Shown here in pieces: positions 43,827 to 53,767 of a DNA stretch of 64,000 bases. Position numbers and translations under genes: made by a program. This DNA comes from Rufibacter psychrotolerans (GTDB lineage Bacteria > Bacteroidota > Bacteroidia > Cytophagales > Hymenobacteraceae), in assembly GCF_016924645.1 (NCBI RefSeq), contig NZ_JAFFJV010000001.1:434001-498000 (forward strand). The letters are read 5' to 3'. Below the pieces are notes generated by a model. It saw nothing but the letters and a program-made list of their open reading frames with translations, was not told the origin of the DNA and did not search any database. The stretch's first letter is position 1. Every line of letters starts with the position of its first letter.

Positions 43827-45227
43827 TTATTCAACAGAGGCGGTGCTTTTCTTGCCGCCCAGCCAGATGTTCTGCAACTCCACTTGCTCGGCGTTCACAA
43901 TGCTCACCGGAATGTTCACCGTGTCAATGGTGATGCCGTTGAAGAACAGGTTGCGCACCTTTTTATCGGCGAAGCCCTCCACGGTAATGCCGTAGCCGGT
44001 GGCCTTCTGGCAGGTGATGTTGTTGAAGTGGATGTCGTGGATGTCGGTTTGGTAGCCCTGGCCCTCGTTCTTGTACTTGGACGTGATCATGATCAGGTCT
44101 TCTACCTCGCCAAAGGCGATATTGCTGGCGTAGATGTGGGCAATCTCGCCGCCCCGGTCGGCATTGGACTTGAGGTAGAGCCCGCGCTTGAGTTTACCCG
44201 CGAAGGTGGAGTTCTCAATGTATACGTTGCGCACCCCCGCCGACATTTCGCTGCCCATGACCACGCCGTGCAAACCCATGAACCGGCAGTTACGGATAAT
44301 GATGTTCTGGCTGCTACGCTTGGAGGCACGCCCGTCATGGTCGCGGCCGGCTTTGATGGCAATGTTGTCGTCGCCGTTGTTGAAGGAAATGTTCTCAATT
44401 AAAACATCCTCGGTGAACTCGGGGTCAATGCCGTCGTTGTTGAGGTTATGGGCGTTGAACTGCACCCCGCGCACAATCACGTTCCTGCACAGCACCGGAT
44501 GGATGCACCAGAACGGCGAATCCTCAATCCTGATGTCTTCCACCAGAATGTTCTCGCACTCAAAGAACTGGATCAGCTGCGGGCGCAGGAACCGGCCTTT
44601 GCCAAACACCCGCTTTTCAATGGGTACCCGTTGGTGGTTCATGGCGCGGCTCTCGTCCTGGGCGGGCTTCTGCTGGGCGCGCCACTTGGCCCACCTTTGG
44701 GCATCCTCGGCCTTGATGGTGCCCTTGCCGGTAATGGCCACGTTCTTGAGCTGGTAGCCGTAAATGAACGGGCTGTAGTTATAGAGGAAGGTGCCCTCCC
44801 AGGTGGTTTTCACCACGGGCAGGTAATGGTCGGCCTCGGCGCTGAACACCAGCACAGCCCCTTCCTGCAGGTGCAGCTCGGTGTTGGACTGGAAGTGAAT
44901 GGGCCCGTTGATCTTGTACGTGCCCGCCGGTACCACAATGCGCCCGCCTTTGCTCTTCTTTGCCTGCTGCATGGCTTTGTCAAAGGCCGGCTTCCAGTTG
45001 GTGCCGTTGGCCGAAGCGCTCTTGAACTGGGTAATGTTGAACTGCCTGTTAGGAATAACCGGAGGCTTGATGCGCTGCAGAATTGCTTCCTTGGGGTCTG
45101 GCGCGGTCCTGAAGGCGGCCAGCAGGGCTACCGCAAGCACCATGCCCACTACCGGAAACCAGCGGTAGCTTTTCCTGTGCGCAAAGGGTGCCTGAAAGAG
45201 TTTTGAGAGGCTTGGTTGCTGCTTCAT
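43827..45227 (-). CDS. Glycoside hydrolase family 28 protein (polygalacturonase-like)
   Basis: 466 residues. An N-terminal hydrophobic segment (WFPVVGMVLAVALLAAF) acts as signal or anchor. The Pectate_lyase_3-like start (GGRIVVPAGTYKINGPIHFQ) leads into a right-handed beta helix with GH28 motifs: NNDGIDPEF (NTD equivalent), FNNGDDNIAIKAGRD (DD pair), GLHGVVMGSEMS (GHG equivalent) and KRGLYLKS (RIK equivalent). It probably cleaves pectin-type or rhamnosyl-galacturonan linkages. It stands alone rather than in a polysaccharide-utilisation locus. Putative -7 box TACCTTTA at 45256-45263. Confidence 0.93.
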   Translation of the reverse strand: MKQQPSLSKLFQAPFAHRKSYRWFPVVGMVLAVALLAAFRTAPDPKEAILQRIKPPVIPNRQFNITQFKSASANGTNWKPAFDKAMQQAKKSKGGRIVVPAGTYKINGPIHFQSNTELHLQEGAVLVFSAEADHYLPVVKTTWEGTFLYNYSPFIYGYQLKNVAITGKGTIKAEDAQRWAKWRAQQKPAQDESRAMNHQRVPIEKRVFGKGRFLRPQLIQFFECENILVEDIRIEDSPFWCIHPVLCRNVIVRGVQFNAHNLNNDGIDPEFTEDVLIENISFNNGDDNIAIKAGRDHDGRASKRSSQNIIIRNCRFMGLHGVVMGSEMSAGVRNVYIENSTFAGKLKRGLYLKSNADRGGEIAHIYASNIAFGEVEDLIMITSKYKNEGQGYQTDIHDIHFNNITCQKATGYGITVEGFADKKVRNLFFNGITIDTVNIPVSIVNAEQVELQNIWLGGKKSTASVE

Positions 45228-45357
45228 GTGCTGACAAGTAGGTGATGGAAAAGACTAAAGGTAGCACAAAATGCCTTTCTAAACCGGGATTAAACCTGAT
45301 TTATGGAGAGAGCATATTTTTGAAAATAAAGCTGTTTCGCGTTTTTGGTTTTGTCCC

Positions 45358-45463
45358 TGGCGCAAGCGCCGCTTATGCCTTGCGCGTACAAAGCTCCCTG
45401 TTTCTGGGCGGTTGTCTGAAAAGTAGCCCTGAAACGGCGGCACCAGCGGACGCTTGCGCCAGA
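45358..45463. repeat. Inverted repeat enclosing a family A repeat
   Basis: Arms CTGGCGCAAGCGCC and GGACGCTTGCGCCAG, 12 bp perfectly paired, with a family A copy (45396-45437) in between. Confidence 0.6.
45396..45437. repeat. Family A palindromic repeat
   Basis: CCCTGTTTCTGGGCGGTTGT, then CTGAAAAGTAGCCCTGAAAC followed by GG. Confidence 0.55.
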
Positions 45464-45684
45464 TGTAGCCCTTATAGATGAAAAAGGAGAAACCCTACAT
45501 CGGTTCTATATAAGGGAGTTAGGATGTATACTCTTCGGCCAAAGAAATTTCAGATCATCTCGCTACCCCAGCTACATCCCACGAGCCAACGGAATGGTCC
45601 ATCAAAGCTGATTCAATCCACCAACCTATATAGCCCCTCTACACCTAAATCTGCTCCTTCTCAACAGCTGCTGAAATCCAGGTC

Positions 45685-47232
45685 CTATTTCAACCGGCCG
45701 GCCTTGCGGCGCATGATCTCCTGCACGGGCACGTTCTCAATCTTGCTCTCCAGCCAGGAGATAATGTCCAGGTACAGGAAGGGCCGCCGCTCGTAGGGAT
45801 TCTCTGAGATGGCCATCAGACGTTCCTTCAGGTCTTTGAACGCCTCCCTCACCTGATTTGGGGCGATATTTCCCACATTGCGCAGAAAACGGAAGATCTC
45901 TACCTGCATCTGCTGCTGGTTGTCCATCTTGCCCAGGAAGTGGTACACCGTCCTGATCTGGTAATCCAGGGTGTCATCGTCGTAGCCGGCTTCGTAGTGC
46001 GCAATCAGGTTCAGGATGCGGGCGAAACACTGCAGGTCCTCGCGCAGGCTGGTGTTGCGGTGGTGGATGACCTTGTTGAGGTACTCAATGGCTTTCTTGA
46101 AGTTGCCGCTGCCAAAGTAGAGGCTGGCAATCTTGTAGTAGAACACCAGCATGCGGTGCGGGTCTAGCTGCGCCTGAAACCCCTCCAGGTTCTTGAGCAC
46201 CCCCGGAATCACCTGCAACCCCTCGGTGAACTTGCCCTCCAGAAAGTACGCGTTGATCTTGTTGGTATAGATGTAAAGGAAAAGCAGCGTGTCAATGTTG
46301 GGGTTAGAGCGGCGCTTGGGATCATCGGCAAACTCTTCCAGCTGGCGCAGCACCACTACAAACTTAGAGTGGTAGAGCAGGTTGTAGAGCGCGTTGAGCA
46401 GGTTGTGCATGCCCTTGATGTAGAGCACCGGCCGGCGCTCCTTCATGTGCGGATACGCATCAAACAGGTCCACCCACTTCTGGGCGAAGCGGTAGCAGGC
46501 TTTTAGGTCCTGGGTCATGAGGTGGTACCACACGTGCGCCTGGTAGTAGTACAGCTTCTCATAAAAGCCGGCGGTGCGCAGGTCTATTTGGGGCACGTTT
46601 TCCTGAAAAAAGGCCGAAATCGCCTCATGGTCCTGTTGGTTCCTGGCCAGGCCCACCTTAAGGTAATGCCCGTACAGCCGCAGGGCCACGTTGGAGAACT
46701 GGTGCATCCGGAAGAGGTGAGACGCCACCTGGGTGGCTTCCTGGCTCAGGTCCTCGGCCCGGCCGCTCAGGCTGCGCGTGATGTACTGGCTTTCAATCAG
46801 CTTCTCAAAGTCAATGGCCGTGAGGGCAATGTGCGGCAGCTCGTACTCCAGGGCCGTGCTCTTCACCTTGTCCAGCAGCTTGAGGCTTTGCTGGTAAAAG
46901 CCCTTGTTGTAGAGCACCCGGGCGTAGTCCAGCTGCTCGTGCAGCTGGATGTCCAGGTTCTGCGGGGCGTGGTACGTGCGCAGGCTGGAGAGCAGGTGCT
47001 TGTACAGGTTGTTCTTGAGGTTGGCTAGTTGCGCCTTCTTAATGCTGGGCACCTGCTTTAAGATCTTCTCCTCGTTCAGGGTTTCCTGCTGGTCCAGGGC
47101 GTCAAACAACTGCAGAAACTTCAAATCCTCACTGGAGCCGCTCTTGTTGGTGAACAGCCGGAAGTGCCGTTTCTCTGAGGGGGTGAGGGCTTTGATTAAT
47201 TGAAAAACAGGATCAATATTTTGGTTGGGCAT
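45685..47232 (-). CDS. Hypothetical helical-repeat (TPR-like) protein
   Basis: 515 residues, all-helical in appearance, no signal peptide or membrane helix. It starts MPNQNIDPVFQLIKALTPSE, KRHFRLFTNKSGSS, a pattern shared by long hypothetical proteins of Bacteroidota. The middle has TPR-like stretches (YARVLYNKGFYQQSLKLLDKV; FYYKIASLYFGSGNFKKAIE, followed by YLNKV). Probably a cytosolic protein-interaction scaffold. Not recognised beyond that. It is divergent from the leuA operon. Confidence 0.75.
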   Translation of the reverse strand: MPNQNIDPVFQLIKALTPSEKRHFRLFTNKSGSSEDLKFLQLFDALDQQETLNEEKILKQVPSIKKAQLANLKNNLYKHLLSSLRTYHAPQNLDIQLHEQLDYARVLYNKGFYQQSLKLLDKVKSTALEYELPHIALTAIDFEKLIESQYITRSLSGRAEDLSQEATQVASHLFRMHQFSNVALRLYGHYLKVGLARNQQDHEAISAFFQENVPQIDLRTAGFYEKLYYYQAHVWYHLMTQDLKACYRFAQKWVDLFDAYPHMKERRPVLYIKGMHNLLNALYNLLYHSKFVVVLRQLEEFADDPKRRSNPNIDTLLFLYIYTNKINAYFLEGKFTEGLQVIPGVLKNLEGFQAQLDPHRMLVFYYKIASLYFGSGNFKKAIEYLNKVIHHRNTSLREDLQCFARILNLIAHYEAGYDDDTLDYQIRTVYHFLGKMDNQQQMQVEIFRFLRNVGNIAPNQVREAFKDLKERLMAISENPYERRPFLYLDIISWLESKIENVPVQEIMRRKAGRLK

Positions 47233-47379
47233 TGTAAGTGAAAGAGAGGTAAAATATTGATTTTTAGGCGGTTGTCTTTTAGAATGCAGTGCTTGGAAAT
47301 AGTAGGCGCGGGTAAAATTGTTTTTCTATCTAGTATTAGTACGCACTTCTTTGTATCAGAACAAGAAGCCAAATAAACA

Positions 47380-48546
47380 ATGTCAGTTCAGAAGATACAA
47401 ATATTTGATACAACGTTGCGCGATGGCGAACAGGTGCCCGGCTGCAAATTGAACATGGAGGAGAAGTTGGTCATTGCGCGGCAACTGGAGCTTCTGGGGG
47501 TGAATGTGATTGAGGCGGGCTTCCCGGTTTCCAGCCCCGGCGACTTTGAGGCGGTGCGTGCCATTGCGGCCCAAACCAGAGAGGCCACCGTGTGCGGCCT
47601 CACCCGCGCCGTGGAGAACGACATCAGGGTGGCTGCCGAGGCCCTTAAACCGGCCCGTTACCCCAGAATCCACACCGGTATTGGTACTTCTGAATCACAC
47701 GTAAAGTTCAAGCTGCGCACCACCCAGGCCGATGTCATTGAACGGGCCGTGGCCGCGGTAAAACTGGCCAAAAGCTTTGTGGAAGACGTGGAGTTCTACG
47801 CCGAAGACGCCGGCCGCACCGACAATGAGTTCCTGGCCATGGTGTGCGAGGCCGTGATCAAAGCCGGGGCCACCGTGCTGAACATCCCCGACACCACCGG
47901 TTATTGCCTGCCCAATGAGTACGGCGCCAAAATCAAATACCTGTACGAGAATGTGCGGGGCGTGCAGAATGTAACGCTGTCTACCCACTGCCACAATGAT
48001 TTGGGCTTGGCCACCGCCAACTCCATCGCGGGGGCCGTTAACGGGGCCCGCCAGATTGAGTGCACCATCAACGGGGTAGGAGAGCGCGCGGGTAACACGG
48101 CCCTGGAGGAAGTGGTCATGATCCTGCGCCAGCACCCTTATTTGAACCTGGATACCAGCGTGAATACTCGCCTGCTGACGGAGACCTCGCACCTAGTATC
48201 ACACATGATGCGCATGCAAGTGCAGCCCAACAAAGCCATTGTGGGCGCTAACGCGTTCGCGCACAGCAGCGGTATTCACCAGGACGGCGTGATCAAGCAC
48301 CGTGAGACCTACGAGATCATTGACCCCAAAGAAGTAGGGGCCGAGGATTCTTCCATTGTGCTCACCGCCCGCTCCGGCAGAGCTGCCCTGGCGTACCGCA
48401 TGCAAAAATTGGGCTATGCTTTGGAGAAAGAAGCCTTAGATAAAGCATATACCGCCTTCCTGGAAGTAGCAGACAGAAAGAAAGAAGTAGTAGACGAAGA
48501 CCTCCATTTAATGGTGGAGCAGGACAATCTGGTTTCTGCAAATTAA
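47380..48546 (+). CDS. leuA: 2-Isopropylmalate synthase, short form lacking the regulatory domain
   Basis: 388 residues. Catalytic TIM barrel: [20 protein letters not shown] (9-28), [20 protein letters not shown] (metal-binding HxH), [20 protein letters not shown], then subdomains with [20 protein letters not shown]. It joins acetyl-CoA and 3-methyl-2-oxobutanoate, the first step of leucine synthesis. The sequence stops after the linker subdomain; the C-terminal LeuA allosteric domain (about 120 residues, leucine feedback) is absent, so control must come from elsewhere, such as transcription. First gene of the leucine block. Homocitrate or citramalate synthase is less likely given leuCDB next to it. 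Confidence 0.92.
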   Translation: MSVQKIQIFDTTLRDGEQVPGCKLNMEEKLVIARQLELLGVNVIEAGFPVSSPGDFEAVRAIAAQTREATVCGLTRAVENDIRVAAEALKPARYPRIHTGIGTSESHVKFKLRTTQADVIERAVAAVKLAKSFVEDVEFYAEDAGRTDNEFLAMVCEAVIKAGATVLNIPDTTGYCLPNEYGAKIKYLYENVRGVQNVTLSTHCHNDLGLATANSIAGAVNGARQIECTINGVGERAGNTALEEVVMILRQHPYLNLDTSVNTRLLTETSHLVSHMMRMQVQPNKAIVGANAFAHSSGIHQDGVIKHRETYEIIDPKEVGAEDSSIVLTARSGRAALAYRMQKLGYALEKEALDKAYTAFLEVADRKKEVVDEDLHLMVEQDNLVSAN

Positions 48547-48635
48547 ATACCCGCTGTCATCTTGAAAGTACATGGCATAAGTGAGAAGGAAAAAGTAGAA
48601 GAGAGCAGCCTTACCAGATGACAAACGTGACAACT

Positions 48636-50030
48636 ATGGCAAAGACATTATTAGATAAGATTTGGGACGCTCACGTAGTGAAGTCCATTCCCGGTGGGTT
48701 AGATGTGTTTTACATTGACCGTCACCTCATACATGAAGTAACCAGTCCGCAGGCGTTTGATGAGATTGAGGCGCGCGGCTTGCCGCTGTTCCGCAAAGAG
48801 CAGATTGTAGCTACCGCCGACCATAACGTACCTACCAAGAACCAGCACCTGCCTATTCAGGAGCCGCTGTCCCGGTTTCAGGTAGATAAACTCACCGAGA
48901 ACTGCGCCAAGCACAACATTGAATTGTACGGCCTGGGGCATGAGAAGCAAGGCATTGTGCACGTAATGGGGCCGGAACTGGGCATCACCCAACCGGGCAT
49001 GACCATTGTGTGCGGCGACAGCCACACGTCTACCCATGGAGCCTTTGGCGCCATTGCGTTCGGAATTGGCACCAGCCAGGTAGCGCAAGTGATGGCCTCC
49101 CAGTGCTTGCTGCTGAGCAAACCCAAGAGCATGCGCATCACCGTTGATGGGGACGTGAGACCCGGCGTAACGGCCAAAGACATTATTCTCTACGTGATTT
49201 CCAAGCTGGGTACCGGTGGAGCAACAGGGTACTTTGTAGAATATGCGGGCAGTGCTTTCCGCAACCTGAGCATGGAGGGCCGCATGACCGTCTGCAACAT
49301 GTCCATTGAAATGGGCGCCCGCGGCGGAATGATTGCCCCTGACCAAACCACCTTTGATTACCTGAACGGTCGCGAGTTCGCGCCGAAGGGAGAGCGCTGG
49401 GATCAGGCGGTGGCCTACTGGTCAACCTTGTTCACCGAAGAAGGAGCCGCCTTTGACAAAGAACTGACGTTTGACGCCGCCGACATCGCGCCCATGATTA
49501 CGTTCGGGACCAACCCGGGCATGGGCATGGCCATTGACGCCCTGATTCCAACGGAGGTGCCAGTAAGTGAGCAAGCCAGCTACAGCAAATCATTGCAGTA
49601 CATGGGTTTCCAGCCGGGTGAGTCGTTGCTGGGCAAAGAGATTCAGTACGTGTTCATTGGCTCTTGCACCAACTCCCGCATTGAAGATTTGCGCCAGGTG
49701 GCTAGGTTTGTGCAGGGCAAGAAAAAGGCCCCGCACGTAGAGGCCATCATTGTGCCGGGTTCCAAGCAAGTAGAGAAACAAGCCATTGAAGAAGGCATAG
49801 ACAAAGTGCTCGCCGAAGCTGGTTTTGAGCTACGGGAGCCGGGCTGCAGCGCTTGTCTGGCCATGAACGAAGACAAGATTCCGGCCGGTGCTTACTGCGT
49901 GTCTACCTCTAACCGCAATTTTGAAGGCCGCCAGGGACCAGGTTCCCGCACCTTGCTGGCCAGCCCGTTGGTGGCGGCCATCACCGCCGTGGAAGGAAAG
50001 ATTGTGGACATCACCCAATACCTGAATTAG
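48636..50030 (+). CDS. leuC: 3-Isopropylmalate dehydratase large subunit
   Basis: 464 residues from the ATG at 48636, which gives the family start [15 protein letters not shown]; an in-frame ATG at 48618 would add six residues. Aconitase-type features: [39 protein letters not shown] (Cys ligand) and [18 protein letters not shown] (two further Cys ligands of the 4Fe-4S cluster). It forms the isomerase with LeuD, encoded 4 nt downstream, moving the hydroxyl of isopropylmalate. Confidence 0.97.
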   Translation: MAKTLLDKIWDAHVVKSIPGGLDVFYIDRHLIHEVTSPQAFDEIEARGLPLFRKEQIVATADHNVPTKNQHLPIQEPLSRFQVDKLTENCAKHNIELYGLGHEKQGIVHVMGPELGITQPGMTIVCGDSHTSTHGAFGAIAFGIGTSQVAQVMASQCLLLSKPKSMRITVDGDVRPGVTAKDIILYVISKLGTGGATGYFVEYAGSAFRNLSMEGRMTVCNMSIEMGARGGMIAPDQTTFDYLNGREFAPKGERWDQAVAYWSTLFTEEGAAFDKELTFDAADIAPMITFGTNPGMGMAIDALIPTEVPVSEQASYSKSLQYMGFQPGESLLGKEIQYVFIGSCTNSRIEDLRQVARFVQGKKKAPHVEAIIVPGSKQVEKQAIEEGIDKVLAEAGFELREPGCSACLAMNEDKIPAGAYCVSTSNRNFEGRQGPGSRTLLASPLVAAITAVEGKIVDITQYLN

Positions 50031-50034
50031 TCAG

Positions 50035-50631
50035 ATGGAAAAGTTTGAAGTGCTTCAATCCACAGCGGTTCCGTTGCCGATTGAGAATATAGATACCGAC
50101 CAGATTATCCCGGCCCGCTTTTTAAAGGCCACCTCGCGCGAAGGCTTCGGGGAGAATTTATTCAGAGACTGGCGCTTTGACAATGCTGGTCAGCCCAAAG
50201 CGGATTTTGTCATGAATACCGGCCGCTATAGCGGAAAAATTCTAGTGGCAGGCAAAAACTTCGGGTGCGGTAGTAGCCGTGAGCACGCTGCCTGGGCCAT
50301 TTATGATGCCGGTTTCAAGGTGGTCATCTCCAGCTTCTTCGCTGATATCTTCAAAGGCAATGCGCTGAACAATGGCCTGTTACCGCTGCAGGTGAGCGAT
50401 GAGGTGCTGGCAAGATTGTTGGCCCAGATTGAGCAAGACCCGCAGACCACGTTGGTAGTGAACCTGGTGAACCAGGAACTGGAAGTGCCGGTGTGGGAAG
50501 AAAAAATCTCTTTTGAGATTGATGCCTACAAAAAAGAGTGCCTCATCAATGGCTATGATGACATTGATTTTTTAGTGAACCAGAAAGAAGCGATAGAACA
50601 ATACGAAAGCAACAGACCATGGGCGTATTAA
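50035..50631 (+). CDS. leuD: 3-Isopropylmalate dehydratase small subunit
   Basis: 198 residues, the swivel domain of the isomerase: [19 protein letters not shown] (14-32), [20 protein letters not shown] and [20 protein letters not shown]. It completes the active site with LeuC. The start is 4 nt after leuC; the end overlaps leuB by 13 nt. Confidence 0.97.
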   Translation: MEKFEVLQSTAVPLPIENIDTDQIIPARFLKATSREGFGENLFRDWRFDNAGQPKADFVMNTGRYSGKILVAGKNFGCGSSREHAAWAIYDAGFKVVISSFFADIFKGNALNNGLLPLQVSDEVLARLLAQIEQDPQTTLVVNLVNQELEVPVWEEKISFEIDAYKKECLINGYDDIDFLVNQKEAIEQYESNRPWAY

Positions 50632-51737
50632 CCAAAAGAATAGCCGTTTTACCCGGCGACGGAATCGGGCCGGAAGTTTGTGCCGAGGCCCTGAAAGTCT
50701 TGGAGGCGGTGTCTGAGCGTTTCGGGCACCAGTTTGAGCTAGACGTGCAACTCATGGGTGCCTGTGCCATTGACGCCACCGGCGACCCGCTTCCGGAGTC
50801 TACGCTGCAAGCTTGCTTTGAGGCCGATGCCATTTTGTTAGGCGCCATCGGGGACCCGAAATATGACAACAACCCCGCTGCCAAAGTACGCCCGGAGCAA
50901 GGGCTGTTGCGCCTGAGAAAATCCTTAGGCTTGTTCGCCAATATCCGTCCGGTAACCGCCTATGACGTGCTATTAGAGCATTCGCCCTTAAAAGCAGACC
51001 GCATTCAAGGGGCTGACATGCTGATTTACCGCGAGCTGACTGGCGGTATCTACTTTGGGGAGAAAGGCCGTACCGCCGATGGAGCGTATGACCACTGCAC
51101 TTATACCCGCGAGGAAATTGTGCGCATTGCGCACCTGGCCTTCCAATCAGCTACCACGCGCCGCAACAAACTGACCTTGGTAGACAAAGCCAACGTGCTG
51201 GAAACCTCTCGCCTGTGGCGCGAAGTAGTGCAGCAGATTTCCCCGGAATATCCGAGCGTAGCGGTTGATTACCTGTTTGTGGACAACGCTGCCATGCAGA
51301 TGATTCTGAACCCCAAGCAGTTTGACGTGATTCTCACCGAGAACATGTTCGGGGATATTATCTCAGACGAAGCTTCGGTGATTGCCGGTTCTTTGGGCTT
51401 GCTGCCTTCGGCCTCAGTAGGAGAGACCGCCGCGTTGTTTGAACCTATCCACGGCTCCTTCCCGCAGGGCAAAGGCTTAGGCATTGCCAACCCTATTGCT
51501 ACCATTTTGTCAGTGGCTATGATGTTGGAGCACTTCGGAATGTATGATGAGGCGACTTTGGTGAAAGAAGGTGTGGATTATGCCCTCCGAAGAAAGGTAT
51601 TGACCCCTGAACTGAACAGCGATAATCCTTATACCACTGAGCAAGTGGGCTGCTTCATCGCTGACTACGTGCAGGAGGGTGGCGAGTGTTTCCGGCACCT
51701 GAAGAACCTGGAATTGGGCTTGAGCACCATCATCTAA
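50619..51737 (+). CDS. leuB: 3-Isopropylmalate dehydrogenase
   Basis: 372 residues. [20 protein letters not shown] (8-27), the Arg-rich substrate segment [47 protein letters not shown] and [20 protein letters not shown] (Mg-binding Asp residues), then [20 protein letters not shown]. It oxidises and decarboxylates 3-isopropylmalate to 4-methyl-2-oxopentanoate with NAD. Last gene of the leucine block; a palindromic repeat follows the stop within a few bases. Confidence 0.97.
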   Translation: MGVLTKRIAVLPGDGIGPEVCAEALKVLEAVSERFGHQFELDVQLMGACAIDATGDPLPESTLQACFEADAILLGAIGDPKYDNNPAAKVRPEQGLLRLRKSLGLFANIRPVTAYDVLLEHSPLKADRIQGADMLIYRELTGGIYFGEKGRTADGAYDHCTYTREEIVRIAHLAFQSATTRRNKLTLVDKANVLETSRLWREVVQQISPEYPSVAVDYLFVDNAAMQMILNPKQFDVILTENMFGDIISDEASVIAGSLGLLPSASVGETAALFEPIHGSFPQGKGLGIANPIATILSVAMMLEHFGMYDEATLVKEGVDYALRRKVLTPELNSDNPYTTEQVGCFIADYVQEGGECFRHLKNLELGLSTII

Positions 51738-51740
51738 AAT

Positions 51741-51782
51741 TGCGTTTTCGACCTGTTTTTCTAAAAACAAGCCGAAAACAGG
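51741..51782. repeat. Family A palindromic repeat
   Basis: TGCGTTTTCGACCTGTTTTT, CT, AAAAACAAGCCGAAAACAGG. 4 bp past the leuB stop. Confidence 0.7.
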
Positions 51783-51830
51783 AAATAGAAGTTTTTGAGT
51801 CCTGAGACTCGCGCTAGTCAAGGAATAAAG

Positions 51831-51872
51831 GTGCGTTTTTAGCCTGTTTTTCAGAAAACAGACCAAAAACAG
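51831..51872. repeat. Family A palindromic repeat
   Basis: GTGCGTTTTTAGCCTGTTTT, TC, AGAAAACAGACCAAAAACAG. Confidence 0.7.
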
Positions 51873-51889
51873 AAATAAAAAGAATACAG

Positions 51890-51949
51890 ATGCGACACCG
51901 GTCGGTCATTTACATTATTAGCATTTGTCCTCTGCCGCAAGGTGGGTAG
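51890..51949 (+). CDS. Candidate ilv attenuator leader peptide (19 aa)
   Basis: The frame encodes MRHRSVIYIISICPLPQGG: Val6, then Ile at 7, 9, 10 and 12 (all ATT) and Leu15, so 6 of 19 residues are branched-chain amino acids. It ends 23 bp before a strong intrinsic terminator that precedes ilvD. The codon run overlaps the base of a possible first hairpin, so a ribosome stalled for lack of isoleucyl-tRNA would change folding downstream. This is the classic amino-acid attenuator layout. There is no clear Shine-Dalgarno (A-rich region upstream), as is common in this phylum. Chance occurrence of a short frame is possible; the position and codon content argue against it. Confidence 0.6.
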   Translation: MRHRSVIYIISICPLPQGG

Positions 51950-52010
51950 GATAGGTCCCATACAACCTTTGGGAGCCTTTCTACCCGCCCGGTAGAAAGG
52001 CTCTTTTTTT
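51926..52010 (+). promoter_or_regulatory. Predicted transcription attenuator of ilvDBN
   Basis: Three exclusive pairings can be drawn. Protector: TGTCCT (51926-51931) with AGGATA (51948-51953). Antiterminator: AGGTCCCA (51953-51960) with TGGGAGCCT (51970-51978, one bulged base), with support from GGGTAG (51944-51949) and CTACCC (51981-51986). Terminator: 51973-52003. The antiterminator uses the left arm of the terminator, so only one can form. Confidence 0.6.
51973..52010 (+). terminator. Intrinsic terminator upstream of ilvD (attenuator)
   Basis: 13-bp perfect stem GAGCCTTTCTACC/GGTAGAAAGGCTC (51973-51985 and 51991-52003), 5-nt loop, seven T. It ends 35 bp before the ilvD start and well after leuB, so it acts on ilvD entry. 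Confidence 0.88.
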
Positions 52011-52045
52011 ACAGCAACATCAAGAATCACAAAGAATTACCAGCC

Positions 52046-53767
52046 ATGGCGTTAAATAAATACAGCGGCATTTACACCAAAGACGACAGCCTTCCGGCCT
52101 CTCAGGCCATGCTGATAGGGTCAGGGGTGAAAGAAGAAGACCTGCGCAAACCGTTTGTGGGCATCTGCTCTACCGGCTTTGAAGGAAACACCTGCAATAT
52201 GCACTTGAACGGCCTCGCCGATGCCGTGAAAATAGGTGTGCAGGCCAACGGCATGGTGGGCCTTCGGTTCAACACCATTGGCGTGAGCGACGGGATTACG
52301 AACGGCAACGCAGGCATGCGCTACTCTTTGGTGAGTAGAGAACTGATTGCTGATTCTATTGAGGCTATGGCCGGTGCGCATTACTATGATGCGGTGGCCA
52401 CGGTGGTAGGCTGTGATAAAAACATGCCGGGTGCCTTGATTGCTATGGCGCGCCTCAACCGCCCGTCGGTGATGATTTACGGCGGTACCATCAAAGGCGG
52501 TGAGTACAAAGGCCAGAAACTGAACATTGTGTCTTGCTTTGAGGCCTACGGCAAGAAACTGAACGGCACCATCTCAGACGAAGATTACCGCGGCATCATC
52601 CGGAACGCCTGCCCGGGACCAGGTGCCTGCGGCGGAATGTACACCGCCAACACCATGGCGGCCGCTATTGAGACCTTGGGCATGAGCTTGCCGTTCTCTT
52701 CCTCTTCTACGGCCGTGAGCGCAGAGAAAAACCAGGAAGCGCTTGACACCGGAGCCTACATCTTGAACCTGCTGGAGAAAGACATCAAGCCCAGAGACAT
52801 CTTAACCCGTGAGGCCTTTGAGAATGCTTTGGTCATGATTACGGTGCTGGGTGGTTCTACCAACGCGGTGTTGCATCTCATTGCCATTGCCCATGCCGCG
52901 GGCGTGCATTTGACCATGGAAGATTTCCAGGACGTGAGCAACCGCGTGCCGGTTCTCGCCGACCTGAAACCGAGCGGCAAGTACCTCATGGAAGACCTTT
53001 CCGCGTTGGGCGGCGTACCGGCGGTACAGAAAACGTTGCTGGAAGCCGGATTGCTGAACGGTGATTTACTGACCGTCACAGGCAAAACCCTCGCGGAGAA
53101 CTTAGAAAATGTGAAACCGCTGGGCGCGGAACAGGACTTGTTGAGACCGCTTTCCAACCCCATTAAATCAGACGGCCACATTCAGATTCTATACGGCAAC
53201 CTGGCTTCTAAAGGAGCCGTGGCGAAGATTTCGGGGAAAGAAGGTTTGCGGTTTGAGGGCCCGGCCATTGTGTTCAACTCTGAAGAAGAACTGAATGAGG
53301 GCATCGCCGCCGGAAAGATTCTACCGGGTCAGGTCGTCGTCATTCGGTACGTGGGGCCCAAAGGCGGTCCGGGTATGCCCGAAATGCTGAAACCCACCTC
53401 AGCCATTATGGGTGCTGGTTTAGGCGATAAAGTAGCCCTCATCACCGACGGTCGTTTCTCGGGTGGTACCCACGGCTTTGTGATTGGCCACGTGAGCCCC
53501 GAAGCCTATGACGGCGGCACCATTGCCTTGGTAGAAGACGGCGACTGGATTGTGCTGGACGCCGCCACCAACACCATTGACGTGCAGCTGAACGAGGCTG
53601 AACTGGCCATCAGGAAAAGTAATTGGAGAAGACCAGCCCCTAACGTGCAGAGCGGGGTGCTATTGAAATACATTAGAACGGTAAGTGATGCCAGCCACGG
53701 TTGTATCACCGATTTACAAGACGAAGCCTATGTTAACGCAAGAGAAACAAGCCCCAGCCTTGCCTGA
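52046..53767 (+). CDS. ilvD: Dihydroxy-acid dehydratase
   Basis: 573 residues. Cluster Cys in [17 protein letters not shown] (about 47-63), [20 protein letters not shown] and [20 protein letters not shown]. The C-terminal swivel part has [20 protein letters not shown] and [20 protein letters not shown]. It dehydrates dihydroxy-isovalerate and dihydroxy-methylvalerate to the 2-oxo acids of valine and isoleucine. First structural gene behind the attenuator. Its last 38 nt overlap ilvB. Confidence 0.97.
   Translation: MALNKYSGIYTKDDSLPASQAMLIGSGVKEEDLRKPFVGICSTGFEGNTCNMHLNGLADAVKIGVQANGMVGLRFNTIGVSDGITNGNAGMRYSLVSRELIADSIEAMAGAHYYDAVATVVGCDKNMPGALIAMARLNRPSVMIYGGTIKGGEYKGQKLNIVSCFEAYGKKLNGTISDEDYRGIIRNACPGPGACGGMYTANTMAAAIETLGMSLPFSSSSTAVSAEKNQEALDTGAYILNLLEKDIKPRDILTREAFENALVMITVLGGSTNAVLHLIAIAHAAGVHLTMEDFQDVSNRVPVLADLKPSGKYLMEDLSALGGVPAVQKTLLEAGLLNGDLLTVTGKTLAENLENVKPLGAEQDLLRPLSNPIKSDGHIQILYGNLASKGAVAKISGKEGLRFEGPAIVFNSEEELNEGIAAGKILPGQVVVIRYVGPKGGPGMPEMLKPTSAIMGAGLGDKVALITDGRFSGGTHGFVIGHVSPEAYDGGTIALVEDGDWIVLDAATNTIDVQLNEAELAIRKSNWRRPAPNVQSGVLLKYIRTVSDASHGCITDLQDEAYVNARETSPSLA

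Larger units (their letters stand above)
45228..45684. other. Intergenic region with nested inverted repeats
   Basis: Near the GH28 gene: a -7-like box (45256-45263, minus TACCTTTA). At 45358-45463 the pair CTGGCGCAAGCG/CGCTTGCGCCAG encloses a family A repeat (45396-45437). Next to it CCCTTATA (45470-45477) pairs with TATAAGGG about 30 bp on. No gene seen. Confidence 0.6.
51738..52045. other. leuB-ilvD intergenic region with repeats and attenuator
   Basis: Two family A repeats (51741-51782, 51831-51872), a GAGTC-type palindrome near 51797-51814, then the Ile-rich leader frame and the terminator described separately. Confidence 0.75.

Noticed and set aside
47233-47379. Possible second attenuator before leuA
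   Set aside because: No Leu-rich short frame and no terminator hairpin could be found in this gap.
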